In this document: in pieces, positions 47,326 to 60,249 of the stretch | How the letters are laid out: each line of letters starts with the position of its first letter | Position numbering within the stretch: position 1 is the stretch's first letter | Origin: Mya arenaria | Taxonomy: Eukaryota; Mollusca; Bivalvia; Myida; Myidae | Direction: 5' to 3' | Assembly: GCF_026914265.1 (NCBI RefSeq) | Contig: NC_069136.1 | Span: 48,840,381-48,904,380 of the forward strand | DNA: 64,000 nucleotides | The notes under the pieces: generated by a model | Seen by the model: the letters and a program-made list of their open reading frames with translations, nothing else | What the model was told of the DNA's origin: nothing | The model's database searches: none | Program-made: the position numbers and the translations under genes

Positions 47326-49444
47326 CTGCTGAAGATGCAGAACGGACACAGCAATTAGTTGCATACACCACATTGTAATAATAGACAAATGTAGTTGTCC
47401 TTGACCTTGGATCAACAGAACTGAGTGTTTAACGCGACCCATTGTTTTAAAGGGGCTGTTTCACGTATGATAAAATAGCGAAAAAAAAAAGAAAATTGTC
47501 GAAAACTAACATAAATTGGCATCGATGTGTACAATGCATTGAAACTTACTAACTGAAGTACCACATAGTTTACAATTAATTTAGGTTTAGCAGTTATTTC
47601 GTATTTTTCATTAAAAAAGATAACCCTTCTGAACATAACGGTACTTGTATCGACGGAATGAATAATTACACGTGCACATGTATCCCAGGATATTCAGGAC
47701 TCAACTGTGAAAACAACACAGACGAATGCGAATCTAATCCTTGTGAACATAACGGTACTTGTAACGACGGAATGAATAATTACACGTGCACATGTACCCC
47801 GGGATATTCAGGACTCAACTGTGAAAAAGACACAGACGAATGCGAATCTAACCCTTGTGAACATAACGGTACTTGTATCGACGGAATGAATAATTACACG
47901 TGCACATGTACCCCGGGATATTCAGGACTCAACTGTGAAAACAACACAGACGAATGCGAATCTAACCCTTGTGAACATAACGGTACTTGTATCGACGGAA
48001 TGAATAATTACACGTGCACATGTATACCGGGATATTCAGGACTCAACTGTGAAAACGACACGAACGAATGCGAATCTAATCCTTGTGAACATAACGGTAC
48101 TTGTATCGACGGAATGAATAATTACACGTGCACATGTATCCCGGGATATTCAGGACTCAACTGTGAAAACAACACAGACGAATGCGAATCTAACCCTTGT
48201 GAACATAACGGTACTTGTGTCGACGGAATGAATAATTACACGTGCACATGTATCCCGGGATATTCAGGACTCAACTGTGAAAACGACACGAACGAATGCG
48301 AATTTAAACCTTGTCACAATAATGGTTCATGTTTAGATGATATGTTCAGTTATAGTTGCATTTGTATACCAGGTTATTACGGAGAGCATTGTGAGAAAGA
48401 AGTAGATGTGTGCCAATCTTCACCCTGTATGTACAACGGCACATGCATCAATCTTGTGAATAATTACACGTGTTTGTGCCCATCCGGATTTGACGGTAGA
48501 AATTGCAATCATAATATAAATGAATGTGCGCACCATCCTTGCTCATATTTTAGTCTATGTCACGATGGGATAAATGGGTACACATGCGCATGTGATCCGG
48601 GATATACAGGGAGGCATTGTGAAATTATTGTAAACCGGATAGTTGAAAAGTCTATAGGACCCCTTTGTACTGAAAAGCAATGCAATGGTAATGTATGTCT
48701 TCATGGCGAAATACTTGATCGAAGATTTTCCGAAGAAGAGATGAAATGTTTATGCCATCTTGGTTGGGAAGGTGATAGATGTGAGAAAGACACAGACGAA
48801 TGTTTGGCCTTGCCTTGCAATGATTCTCGCGTGTGTAGCAACACCCCTGGAAGCTTCTGGTGCCTGGAGTACGGTAATGCCTCATTCATTTCCCTAAATG
48901 TAAGATTGACGGATTTTGGCCAAAACAAAATTGTGTTTGCGGGCTATATAAACATGAAAATAATATATTTCATTCGTTAAAAAACAGGGAAAGGCGAAAC
49001 TGTTTTCACAATATAATTAAATTTCATCATCATAATAACTACAACTACAACAGTGTCGTGGTGTATATAAAACGACACCACACTCACACGAAATATATTT
49101 TTAACACCTTTTTTCAGTCTCCCAAACTGACACACGTACACACAAGATCATAAGAAATGCGTTGCTTTATGCAACATGGCTCAACAAAAAAACTTTGTTT
49201 GTAATTTCTTTTTCGATTTTAGGTAAATTAAATATAAAACAAATGCATTTTCTAAAGAAAAATGCAGTTATTCCTTTTACAGAGAATTAAATATGTTTAA
49301 CTTGTCTTGTTTGTCTTCTTTATAATTTTTTTAGCAGGACCTCCCGTCACCCTAGTGCAGTAAATCGGTATCTGCATATAGAAATAGAAACTGATATTGA
49401 GTTCTTAAATGAAGGTGACGCCACTATAAGACTATTATAAAACG

Positions 49445-49676
49445 GCCGTATCTTATTTCTCGAAACTTCTTTAACTTAGGCTAAAGCATGTAATTTTAAT
49501 AAGCCCAAATCCATACTTAAAAATACATTTTTATAAATGAAATGTCGTCACCCAGATGATTTCTATTTATAGTCTGGAAAGTCTTTAAAACGAAAATATT
49601 ACACAATTTTTAGAAAAAGGCTTAGCTTAAACCTGTATTAAGGGACTGAATACGTTTCGAGAAATTTGAGCCAGTA
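49445..49676. mobile_element. Degenerate MITE, copy B counterpart of 33796-34028
   Basis: Same ends and interior as the copy A element, differing by scattered substitutions. Confidence 0.5.
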
Positions 49677-49975
49677 TCTTTATTCTTAGCTAACACATAC
49701 ATATTCAGCTCAATAAAACACAGATATATGCACACTGTTCAAAACATGACATATATGTGTCTGAATTGATTGGAAGACAAGTATGCATGCGTCTTCTCAA
49801 TGATGGTGTATCTTTGTTCATGATTGCAAAAAGTAGATCGGGTAAAGTAGAGGTTCGGTTACATTTATTTTTACTAGAAGGTAACTCATTAAGTGGGAAA
49901 AAATTAAATATCATTATAATTATGCTTTCAAATTCTTGTAGGGTTGATTTGATTCTGCGATGATCTGGATGAACA

Positions 49976-50135
49976 TTTAAGGAATGAATTGCGGGCTTGA
50001 TGTCATTATCGGGGTATGAACGCAATTGGGCTGGTCAAAGTGTGTGGAGTCCGAAGGACTCCACGAGTACTATGAGCAGCCCAATTGCGTTCATATCCCC
50101 GACACTGACATCAAGCCCGCAATTCATTACTTATA
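49976..50135. repeat. Large fold-back with nested hairpin
   Basis: Arms of about 50 bp: left AATGAATTGCGGGCTTGATG to AACGCAATTGGGCT, right AGCCCAATTGCGTT to CATCAAGCCCGCAATTCATT. A perfect inner hairpin GTGGAGTCC-GAA-GGACTCCAC lies at the centre. Confidence 0.85.
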
Positions 50136-50215
50136 TTTACACCAATAGTTCATTATTTCATTCAAGAATTGTTAAAAAAAACTTAATTTCATTTAAAAAA
50201 AACTTTCAGTAACCC

Positions 50216-53200
50216 ATTTCTTTTTTTTATTAATATCTATACAACAGCAATATCAATACAAAACACGGTTCATCAGATACACAGGATATTTTCAAATATC
50301 ATATGACTTAATGTTTCATCTATGTTAAATAAGCTTATTTCTTGTCACACCTTGCCATGTTATATATTGAATTGCTGAGCTAAAATTTTAATGTTTTTGT
50401 TTATATAAAAAAGGGGGAGGGGGGTAAAAAGGGGGTTTCTGAGAGACATACTGGTATTTCATGTTTGGTTGTTGTTGTTTGTTTTATTTTTCATGATAAG
50501 AAATTCCACTTATGTAAATGAATATCTAATTTATTTTTCATGACGGCTATTTCGTGTTCGATATGTATACGTATTTGCAAGTACCTTTCAAAGTTACGAA
50601 AGTTTGGTATTGCTTGTCGGTATTTTGAACAGAAAATGAAATATTTCATCAATAGAATCATAAATTTTGTGCTGCTATATTTACTACGTGTAGATGTGTT
50701 TACTCCAAATAAAACTGTTAATAGATTAAGTTCAACAAGTATACTCTTAGTCTGGAGATAGGTCTTTAGTTTTTTCCAAAGATCTTGTATTATGGTGCAT
50801 TCCCAAAACATGTGGCTAATTGTTTCTTCATTGCTTCAGCACAAGTCACATTGGCTCGAGTTGGATATTTTGCATTTGAACAAATATATGTTTGTAGGTA
50901 TGATTCTATTAATTATTTTAAACTGAAATGCTTGTATACATGTATCAATTGTAGCTATGTAAGGCATTATGTAGATTTCCTTCCAATTTAATTCTTTATG
51001 AAAAAGATTTTCCCATTTTTGTTTGTGCTTTAATTCTATATTGCTGTTTATAATCTGTGTACTATAGAGAAATTTTGATATGTTTTTTTTAGATTTTATT
51101 TCATCAAGCATCGACGTATATTCTACTGGAATTGTTATACTCGAAGATTTCAGATCATTCTTCATATATTGTGGTATATTATTAGTCAGTTGTAAATATT
51201 TAAAAAAATCACCATTAGGAATTTGGTAAAGAAATTGCATGTTATCAAATGAGTAGAATTTCTTTTCCCTAAAGTCGAAAATGTGTTCGAGGTATATTAT
51301 TCCCTTGTTATGCCATTCATTATAATATAAGATTTTATTATTGCATTTTATAGATGAATTGTTCCAGATCAATATTTGTTTGTTTCCTCTTAAGTATATT
51401 CCACGAGTACAGAATATTATGAGTGAATACGTTATGGCCACATATGCCTTTAATTTGATTTTCTTCAAGTTTACAATCAAGTATAAAACTCCCACCGTTC
51501 TTTTCTAATACCTTGTTAACAAATATTTTCCATTTACCTAGATTATTTTTATCAATGAGTCTTTTTTACAGCTTGCTTTAATAGCATGTAAGAAGTATCT
51601 AACATTTGGAAGGTTAAGTACACCGTTTTCCCTGGAGCAATATATTTGTTCTCGTTTGATTTTATCAGGTTTATTATCCCAAATAAAGGTAAACATACAT
51701 TTTGTGATATCGTCTATCATTTGATCCGGTGGATTTGGTAGCACAGTGAAAGGGAAAACTAATTTTGGAAGAGCGAATGTTTAAAATACAGAGACCTTTC
51801 CAAGCAGGGTTAACTTTCTGTGTTGCCACTGTTTTAGACATTTTTTGAATTCTTGTATTTTAGGTATAATATTATTGGTTAAAAATATTTTAAAAATTAT
51901 TGTTTGTAAATGTGATTCCTAGAGTTTTTGCTGACCATGTAAAACGACTTCTATCACTGAGTTTTATTTTCTTTCCTTTTAAAATTCGGCCTTGAAGTAC
52001 TACTGTTTTGGAATAGTTAAGTTTTAAGCCTGACGGCATACCAAACTCGTAAATTGAATGTATTAACTTCTTGTATGACGATTCATTTCCATTGTTGAAG
52101 AATGTAGCATCGTCTGCAAAAAGAGTTTGTTTTATTTGAGTGTTTTTAACTGTAATCCCTTCAATTTCTGGGCAATAATCAATGTAATTTGACAGTATTT
52201 CGATACACATTAGAAACAAAAAAGAAGACAATGGACATTCTTGTCGTACTCCGCGTTCTGTTTCAAAACTTTCTGACAGATGACCATTATTAAGAATAAT
52301 TCCTCTGATATCATTATAAAATAATTTTACCCAGTTAATAAGTTCATTTCCAAAATTGAATTTTTAAGACATCTTATTATGAATTCGTTATCAATGCTGT
52401 CAAAAGCAAGCCTTCTCAAAATCCACAAATATCAGAAGTCCTGGTTTGTTTGTGTTGTTCAAATGTTCAATTTCTTCTTGCATAAGTCTTATGTTTTCAC
52501 CAATGTATCTCCCTTTGATAAAACCGGTTTGATTGGGTGATATAATTGCATTTTTTTTATTCTATTTGCAATTGCTTTTGTTGCATTTTTATAGTCTATA
52601 TTGAGAAGACTTATTGGACGCCAATTTGAAAGTAATTCAAGATCTTTGCCTGGCTTAGGTATTAGAGAAATAAGGCCTTGTTTTTGCAGTTCAGTAAGTG
52701 ATTGAGTTTCGAAGGAAAAGTTTATAGATTTTACGAAATGCATTTTTAATACATCCCAAAATACATAATAAAATTCGACTGTTAGCCCATCTGAACCAGG
52801 ACTTCTGTTTAAATTAATATCTTTTAATGCATCTGTGCATTCGGATTCAGTTAACAAACCTTCACATTTTAGTTTTTCTTCATTGTTTAATGATTTTAGA
52901 GGAGCATCAAAAACGTTTATTTCACTATTGCTTTGCGTCTGTTTTTTTGTATAACTTTTCATAAAAGTGTCGTTGTTCGGTTAAAATATCTTTTATATCA
53001 GTTAATATGGTTTGGTTTGCTTTAAGTTTTGTAATCGTTTTTGGTTCATAGTGACGTTTTTCAAGATTTGCAAAAAAATTACTATTTGTTTCACTGTGTT
53101 CTACATATTGTGCTTTTGACCTCAGTATCATGCCATTATTTTTTTCTGTTGTAATAATATCTTATTCCTGATGAAGCAACATTATTTCTTCATCATCACT

Positions 53201-53830
53201 GTAATTGTTATTTGAGCGTGCGTTTTCTTGAATTTTTTGAATTTTTTCAATAAGTTCATTTTCTTTTTTTTTCTTTTTCTTTTTTAATGTAAGTGGAGTA
53301 TTTAATAGAAATGTTTCTAATGGTTCCTTTGATTAATTCCCAAAGAGTATTGGGGTTATAGTTAATTTGTACGGTTTCCATAATTGCAGTTTTTATTTGG
53401 TTTTGGTACTCTGTGTGATTGATGATATTATTGTTTATCTTAAAGTAACCTGGTCCTCTCTTTTGCTCTAGTGCGTTAAGGGTGAGTACTACAGTCGAAT
53501 GGTCTGTTTTATATCCTGACTTGATGCCACATTAAGGTATTGTATTACGAAGATATTCGGAAATAATGAAATAGTCTAGACGAGAGTAAATAATAGGCCT
53601 AGTATTTGAATGCCAAGTGTACTGGCGCAAGTCTGGATTATTTTCGCGCCAAATATCAATCAAATTACAGTTTAAAATCATTTTATTTAATGTTGATTGA
53701 CATTTTCTATTTGTATCTGTCCTTCCATTTTTCTTGTCGATAGAAGGATTAAGTACTGTGTTGAAATCCCCGCCTATTACTATATTTCGTTCATTATTGG
53801 TAGCCACATTAACCCATTCCTACCCCATTC
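50216..53830 (-). mobile_element. 5'-truncated, decayed LINE (L1/Tx1-like ORF2)
   Basis: Read from 53830 downward: the C-terminal half of an AP endonuclease (IVIGGDFN; YSRLDYFIIS), then reverse transcriptase (NRSPGSDGLTVEFY; ISLIPKPGKD; NWRPISLLN; the catalytic FADDATFF at about 52110), then a C-terminal domain with FIWDNKPDKIKR and a zinc-knuckle-like CDLC...HMFWEC at about 50800-50850. The frame is broken into at least seven pieces by stops and shifts, so it is dead. The endonuclease N-terminus and ORF1 are missing. A T-rich stretch at 50216-50230 is the poly(A) end in antisense. Confidence 0.88.
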
Positions 53831-54293
53831 TGTAAATAGAACGACCCGGAAGCATTTTTTAATGACGTCACAATATCGCGGGAAAAGATCAACCACTTGA
53901 AATCACTTTTAAACGTAAAATTCAAACAGTTATGGCAACTTCACATTTAAAATTTAAAAAACTAACACTTTCTAAAATGTTGATTTATATTTTACGGGAC
54001 CTTCTGACACAATACAAACAATAACAAGATAAATATTTTTCATGTATATTGTTATGCAATGAATTGCGATCCGAACATATCCGAAGATGTAGCGTTCATC
54101 GATTGATGAACGCAATTGCGGAAATGACGTTCATTTAAGGAATGGAAGTTGAGGTGTAAATATTATAAAATGGCAAAATATAAAGTAGTAATGTAACATA
54201 CTTTGACCGGTAGAGAGAATGAGAATTCTGAAGCGAATGTTTACCATTTCAGTTCCTTCCACTTGCTTTATTTAGCATACACTTACAGTCTAA

Positions 54294-54462
54294 CCCCGTT
54301 GGCTCGAACTCGCTTGGTTCGTATTCCTTGTTGGCTCGTACTAGATGTAATCGACCGATCTCTTTAAATTTAATGTAAACATTTCCGCTTGGCTCGAGTT
54401 TTTCGAGGATCGAGGTATTTTCGCCGGTCCCTGGGAGTTCGAGCCAACGAGGTTCGACTGTA
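54294..54462. mobile_element. pogo-like MITE, copy B
   Basis: Counterpart of 34451-34629, same CAGTCTAACC and GGTTCGACTG ends with TA borders. Confidence 0.7.
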
Positions 54463-55094
54463 TTTTTATTTAATTGGGTCAGAATAATTCCACGTTAATG
54501 TAAACATCGAAAAAAACATATTGATGTAGTAGTATGTTTCACAATGTAGAAAAAAAACTCGTAGTAAACGTGCATATGTTGTATTCTAAACAATGTAAGA
54601 CGGTTTGCTCAGCTTGATAGAATAGTTGTTAAATAACGGGTCGGTACTTTCATTGACATTATTTAACTCGAAAAAAATATCATTCTCACGATAAGTTTTT
54701 TTGTTTATTTTTTCATTGATCCAGTTTCATCTGAGAACACATTGCTGGAAGAACAAATTGAAGAAATCAGAACATCATACCCACTTTTATTGAACAAGAC
54801 AAATGGTTTGCAGTGTGGTTCAGTTCAGATGGCTCTTGAACGCACTGAAGATTCTGGGTATGTCATGGTTTTCATGTCCTTAAAAAATAGCAAAAGTTTC
54901 TTTGATTTGGCTGAAAAGTCTTTAATCTGTAATGAGATAATTTGGGTTGAAAGAAGACATTATTTATTGTTGAAAATATGTTAATGGTTGTTTTAGGGAG
55001 GAGATTTAAGGATGTTATTGCAACGATGTTAAAAGTTGTTTGGGAGGACGTCTATGTTGTTGAAAAGATATAAATAGTAATTCTTGTATTTCTT

Positions 55095-55098
55095 TATT

Positions 55099-55170
<72 letters not shown>

Positions 55171-55221
55171 ATTTATTTATTTATTTAATTAATTAATTAA
55201 TTAATTAATTAATTAATTAAT

Positions 55222-55280
<59 letters not shown>

Positions 55281-55447
55281 TTTTTTATTCATTCATCCAT
55301 CCGTCCGTCCGTCCGTCCGTCCGTCCGTCCGTCCGTCCATCCATCCATCCATCCATCCATCCATCCATTCATTCATTCATTCATTCATTCATTCATTCAT
55401 TCATTCATTCATTCATTCATTCATTCATTCATTCATTCATTCATTCA
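55095..55447 (+). repeat. Compound tetranucleotide microsatellite (copy B only)
   Basis: Consecutive blocks: (TTTC)n, (TTTA)n, (TTAA)n, (TTTA)n, then short TTCA and TCCA steps, (TCCG)n, (TCCA)n and (TTCA)n. Each block differs from its neighbour by one base. It occupies the place where copy A has the 47-bp minisatellite. Confidence 0.95.
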
Positions 55448-56288
55448 TCATATAATGAAAAGATTTTAGTAGGTGTTTTGCAGGCAAGTCGAAAGATGTT
55501 GTTGAGAAGGTGTTAGTAGTTGTTCTAGGGAGAGGTCGACAGGATGTTGCTGAAACGATGTTGAATTGTGTTGTATTTACTCTTTTTGAAAGTAAATAAA
55601 TGAAAATCTTACACAATAAAGATTAGTTTAAATAAAATAAGAAATTAATGAATGACTTGTTGTGATGATTTATCAAGTCCTTCGCGTTACTTACAGAAGT
55701 TTGAGAGTCGGCATCGTGTGTGATGATAAGCCCTTGTCTAAAGATGAACTAGAGAGACTATTTGCTACTTTACCGTTAACAGAAGTGCTGCGTAAGGATA
55801 CAGACGTCGGAACAAAGAACACAGCTTCTTCTTGGGAGGTTCGCTTTTTATCACATTTTGTTGCATTCAAATTCAATTTAAATGACTAATCATCTTCCTC
55901 GATAATTTACGTCACTTTTTATTTGTTTTAAATGTATGCACGTGGTAGCTAGGGTTGAATGACTCCTAAAATGTAAAGTTTATTTTTACCACCTGTTATG
56001 TTTGTGAAAATGATACCTCTTACACAAATATCACATTTAACATCTGATTTAAAACTTCGTTTCTTTAAACGTTTGAAATGTAAATAAAATAAATAAAATG
56101 TTAACTTATAAATAATGTTTTCTTTTTTCCAGAAGGTTTTAGGTTTGATGGACAAATACAAGATTGCATTGTCCGGTATTGGGCTTGGTCTTTTAATTGC
56201 TCTTTGTGGTATGGTAGTGAGCATCTGTATTTTGTGCGGGTAAGAATACTATAATTCGATTTTAAACGGACAAATACCTACAAAGACC

Positions 56289-56537
56289 AGGGGCAGTATT
56301 CATAAATGTTCTTAAGGCATATCCTAACTTAGGTAAATTTCTTAAAATTTTCAAAATCAAATGAAAATAAATGTATAAGTGTTTTTAACATTAAAATATG
56401 TTGTTGTTTTTTCAATAAGGTCAATAGAAATAATGTAATTCTAATCTTATTTTTTATTTTTTTATGACTAAAGAGATATTACAATTAGGAAAGTGACTTA
56501 AGTTAAGAAATGACTTTAGATATGAATACCGCCCCTG
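56289..56537. mobile_element. MITE with GGGGC(A/G)GTATTCAT ends, copy B
   Basis: Counterpart of 39608-39850. The right side has lost a few bases beside ATGAATACCGCCCC. Confidence 0.6.
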
Positions 56538-56892
56538 AGCTGTTAGTTAAAAAACATTTTTGCCCTCCTAATGGCAGGCAGTTAGTCATTTCGCATTGAA
56601 TGTCTATGAAATTTAAGGTTACGACCCACATCCCTTCCGAGTAGTAGATTTGTGGGTATTGTTATTGACGGATTATAAATGATGTTATAGGAGTTGATGG
56701 GTTATAGTATCCAGTAAAAAATGTTTGCGTCTTCCATTAGTTAAATGCATAATATAGAGTTATTCATTTGGGCTGTGCAAATTTAATAGAAAGCTGCTAA
56801 CAGGCCAATTAACGTGGTAACCAATAGATTTATAATAATTATAACATGGCCATTTTCTTTGCAACTTTCAAGCATTTTTTATTAATCATTGT

Positions 56893-57285
56893 AATATAAG
56901 AAATATGTTTTGAAAGATGTCCACGACTGTGGTCATTCTGGTGAACTTGACCTTTCAGCTGTTGATAGGGGTGTACAATATGAATCTATAGACCATGACC
57001 AAAATCAAAATAAATAAGGGTCATTTGAAGGACATGACCAACCTCCCTACCAAATCTGGGGACCATATACCTAATCGTATTCAAGAAATCAATTGGGCAA
57101 GTTGCTTGTGTCAAGGTCACCTCGTCTGTGACCTTTAACCTACTGACTTCAAAGTCAATAGGGGTTCATTTGCTGGTCATGACCAACCTCCGTACCAAGG
57201 GCTAGTTGTAGAGCTGATTACTCAAGTTATCAATCGGACAAGATTTTGTCTACCGACCGACGGACCGAACGACACGTGCAAACAA
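56893..57285 (+). repeat. Dispersed repeat, copy B of 40210-40600
   Basis: Nearly identical to the copy A sequence, including the CCGACCGACGGACCGAACGA run. Confidence 0.5.
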
Positions 57286-58256
57286 AAACAACTGAAATTA
57301 TGATGTATACTTGTACCTCACTGTTACCTAGATTAAGCTCAGTTTGACTTGTTCTGAATCAAAAGTAGGCATGTCCTTAAACGGTGCATATCTTTCAAAT
57401 TGTTCATTATTATTTGTTCTAGATGTTTCGACGGAAAAAATAAAGTTATCGAGAAGGAACCAGTAGAACTTCCTGATGAAATTAATTCAAAACAGCACAA
57501 ACGAAAATATAGCAAACTCAACAGAGCGTCTAATGATGCATGCGACAGAAACAGAACTTCACAGAAACAATTGCGACATCGGGAAGAGCTGCAAGAATTA
57601 CGTCATGTACCACGTGATAAGGATGACGTCATGTATATGCAAAGACCTGTTGCTGCTATCAGTGATGATCCGAAATATAGCAATAAGTCATCAAGTTCAA
57701 GAGAGAGACAGCATTGTATAGAATATACCAATCCCTTGTTTAAATACTAAACAAATGTCGGGTAAAATAATTGACGCCAGACTGACAGTATTATTGTATC
57801 GCTAACATGTAATCAAACATTGACTAACGTTACATACTTTAATATATGTTGTTAGCTTCGTTTGCATCATGTGTAATAGTGCCTTATATACTTCTAGTTT
57901 ATCATACCAGGTATAAACTTGACAATGCTTATACAATTATTCGATAATTCGAAGTGGTAGATTCTAATGCTTTTAAGCATAAAATATTATCCATTTAAAA
58001 CAAAAATAATCATTGTACGCATGCATCCGTTTACATACCTAGCTATTTGTGTTATTAATAAACAGATTAACTGCATGTTAATTGCAAGAAATGCTCAAAC
58101 ACGAAAAAAGTTTTTTAATCGCTTTTTGTCTCAGTATTATATTACAAGCCTTTCAATTGTATCCGAAACCAATTACAAAAAAGAAATTGATGTATGTTCT
58201 GTATCGAAGGATTGTTTTCTACTGAAATGTTATGATATGTTGTATATGCCTAACGT

Positions 58257-58632
58257 TTAAAGATACAATCTTACTCCCAAATAAGATGTACCACAATTTA
58301 TTCAATTGTTTTAATTTACTGAAAAAGATATATACATATCGTAAACAATGGTTCTTATGAAGGATACCGCGTTTAATTTGAATAAAAGGTGCAGAAAACA
58401 AATTATTTCTACCTTATGATTTAGTAGTTGATCACAGTTAATCTTTAAGGACACACAAGTCATTTAATATTTGTGCGTTTTCAGCTATTAAATACATGGT
58501 TACAATCGTCTTATCAGTAATTAATATTTTCTATAAATGCATTATTTAGTAAGTTGTTTAAAGTTTATCAATCAAAATAGATGTTTGTTATACACATGTA
58601 TGTATTGATTTTAGATAAGAGTGTAACTTGAA
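58257..58632 (-). mobile_element. MITE family M3, inverted, copy B
   Basis: Counterpart of 41572-41948. Confidence 0.6.
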
Positions 58633-59260
58633 TTATTTTAATTAATACCCTCATTACCTAAACTCCTGATTTGTAACAAGACTTATTTCTATTTATTTTC
58701 ATAAAAATCAAGAATAAATTCAGGTTTGTTTGTGTATCTATCCATATTTTATACATGCTTTTATTATCATTTCCTTTTATGTTAATTTTCATCAGGTCAC
58801 TTAATCCGAATTTGACTTGTTATTAATGAATGTTCCTTTTCTAATTTACGAAAATCAATTTCGATATAAAATAATGGCACGGATATAAACTATAATACCA
58901 ACATTTCTCGAATAGACAAATTATGCTTCCGAAACGTAACCGTTACAAAACGTTTCATGTATTTTTGGTACCGAATGGGTGTTATGTATATAAGGACGGT
59001 GGCCTTAATTCTGATAAGCCAAACAGTTGACTCAAATCATGCCATGTTAAGTAATATTTGACGTGGCAAACGTAGCAAAGTCATCGAGGTACATATCGAT
59101 TTGTTAAGGATCTAGTTATTATTACCAGTGATCACAACAACAAAATTGCTTATATAAGCACGTTCTAGATTAATTTCCAATCCTTTCTCCAAGGCTAAGA
59201 TAAAGTACGCTTCAGCCCTTTAAAGAAACGGTACGTACGTACATGTAATGTAAACAAATA

Positions 59261-59490
59261 TTAAAGGGACTCGTCCATGTTACAGAGGGTCAGACAATTA
59301 TTCAAGAATGCGTCAGGAAATGTTCCATTTTGCCGAAAAGCGTTAGTAAACCTTTTGACTTTAGACTTGAATTCATAACCCAAAATGGTATCTGTCAGTT
59401 GAAAGTTGGTATTTATTCGTATAAGACAGTCAAACAACTCAAATTGGAAAACAATGTTGCCTACATAAACAAATGAGCCATTTCCTTTAA
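59261..59490. mobile_element. Probable MITE, copy B of 42578-42807
   Basis: Starts TTAAAGGGACTCGTCCATG. Nearly identical to copy A. Confidence 0.4.
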
Positions 59491-59645
59491 AAAGTCCCAC
59501 ACTGATATGAACTTAAGCCGAAGATCACTCGCACTTATATGAATACACGTGAACAGCCTTGAACCCACATTCCAGTGCTGTCTTGACATCGGTCGGTTCA
59601 ACAGTATTGTTATCTTCATGTCCTAGATAGGTTATGTCTGCGAAC

Positions 59646-59996
59646 TTAAAGAGACTCGCTCACGCGTTTTATGTGCAGAAATTGAACAATAATAATTGAG
59701 TGTTAAATGTGAGTAAATGCTTGTTTCAGTGATTAAACACTGTATACCGTTAAAAACCAGATCGTATTTGTTAAAAAGGTGTTTAAAATGTCACAGAAAA
59801 TGCTATATTTTGCAGAAAAGTGTTTGAAACGTTATTTTAGACTGTTTTATTTTTTTTTACCTTGGATTTACAAAAGACTCTTAACACAATAATCTGCTAT
59901 TTGCTGTTTAGTGTAAAATATGTAAAATGGCTTAGTTTCATCAAAGTTTTAAATAAACTCGATGCAAACATAAAGCACGTGAACGTGTCCCTTTAA
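59646..59996. mobile_element. MITE with TTAA ends, FAS1 promoter region, copy B
   Basis: Counterpart of 42963-43314 with both terminal inverted repeats intact. Confidence 0.65.
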
Positions 59997-60159
59997 GGAA
60001 TGCTACATACAAAGATAGCTCCATGCACTTCAGTAATTATATAATTTTTCGAAGAGGTCATAACGTTATGCCAATGTTAATAAATACCTGTGCCGCGTGA
60101 GTACCAATGATTCTCCAAATTCACATGTGCACAAACGTGTTGCCAGCACAACGATATGG

Positions 60160-60166
60160 TATAAAA
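60160..60166 (+). promoter_or_regulatory. TATA box, FAS1 copy B
   Basis: TATAAAA in the same context and spacing as copy A. The surrounding region from about -110 to the ATG is unchanged by eye. Confidence 0.7.
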
Positions 60167-60249
60167 CGCTGGTCACTTTACTATGAAACCAGTGTGCCAA
60201 GTAGGTTTTGAAGTTCACGGATATCCCATCTTAAACTAACATACACAAA

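Larger units (their letters stand above)
49974..54156. mobile_element. 4.2-kb composite insertion in gene B intron 12
   Basis: Copy A reads GATGAACATTATAAAATGG without interruption (about 34321). Copy B has GATGAACATT, then 4.2 kb, then ATTATAAAATGG. The insert begins TAAGGAATGAATTGCGGG with a large fold-back, carries a minus-strand LINE, and ends with a related inverted-repeat segment (AATGAATTGCG, AACGCAATTGCGG, TAAGGAATGG). ATT is repeated at both borders. Confidence 0.75.
47619..57750 (+). pseudogene. 5'-truncated EGF membrane gene (gene B), duplicate of the gene A 3' part
   Basis: Homology to gene A begins abruptly at 47619, inside an EGF unit. Segments: 47619-48873 (EGF exon, about six canonical units plus the five diverged ones), 54725-54857, 55697-55838, 56133-56239 (membrane span) and 57423-57750 (tail). 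Splice sites, phases and exon lengths equal those of gene A, and the frame is open from 47619 to the stop. Exons 1-11, the signal peptide and about 39 EGF units are missing; the first unit has lost a cysteine (TCT for TGT). The first ATG (47658) lies inside an EGF module. The tail shows about nine amino-acid changes against gene A; exon 16 is unchanged. Without a secretory start it is unlikely to work alone. It could be a young pseudogene, an alternative 3' end, or an unmerged second haplotype. Confidence 0.7.

Noticed and set aside
50491-53807. Several separate minus-strand genes
   Set aside because: They are consecutive fragments of a single decayed LINE ORF2 in different frames.
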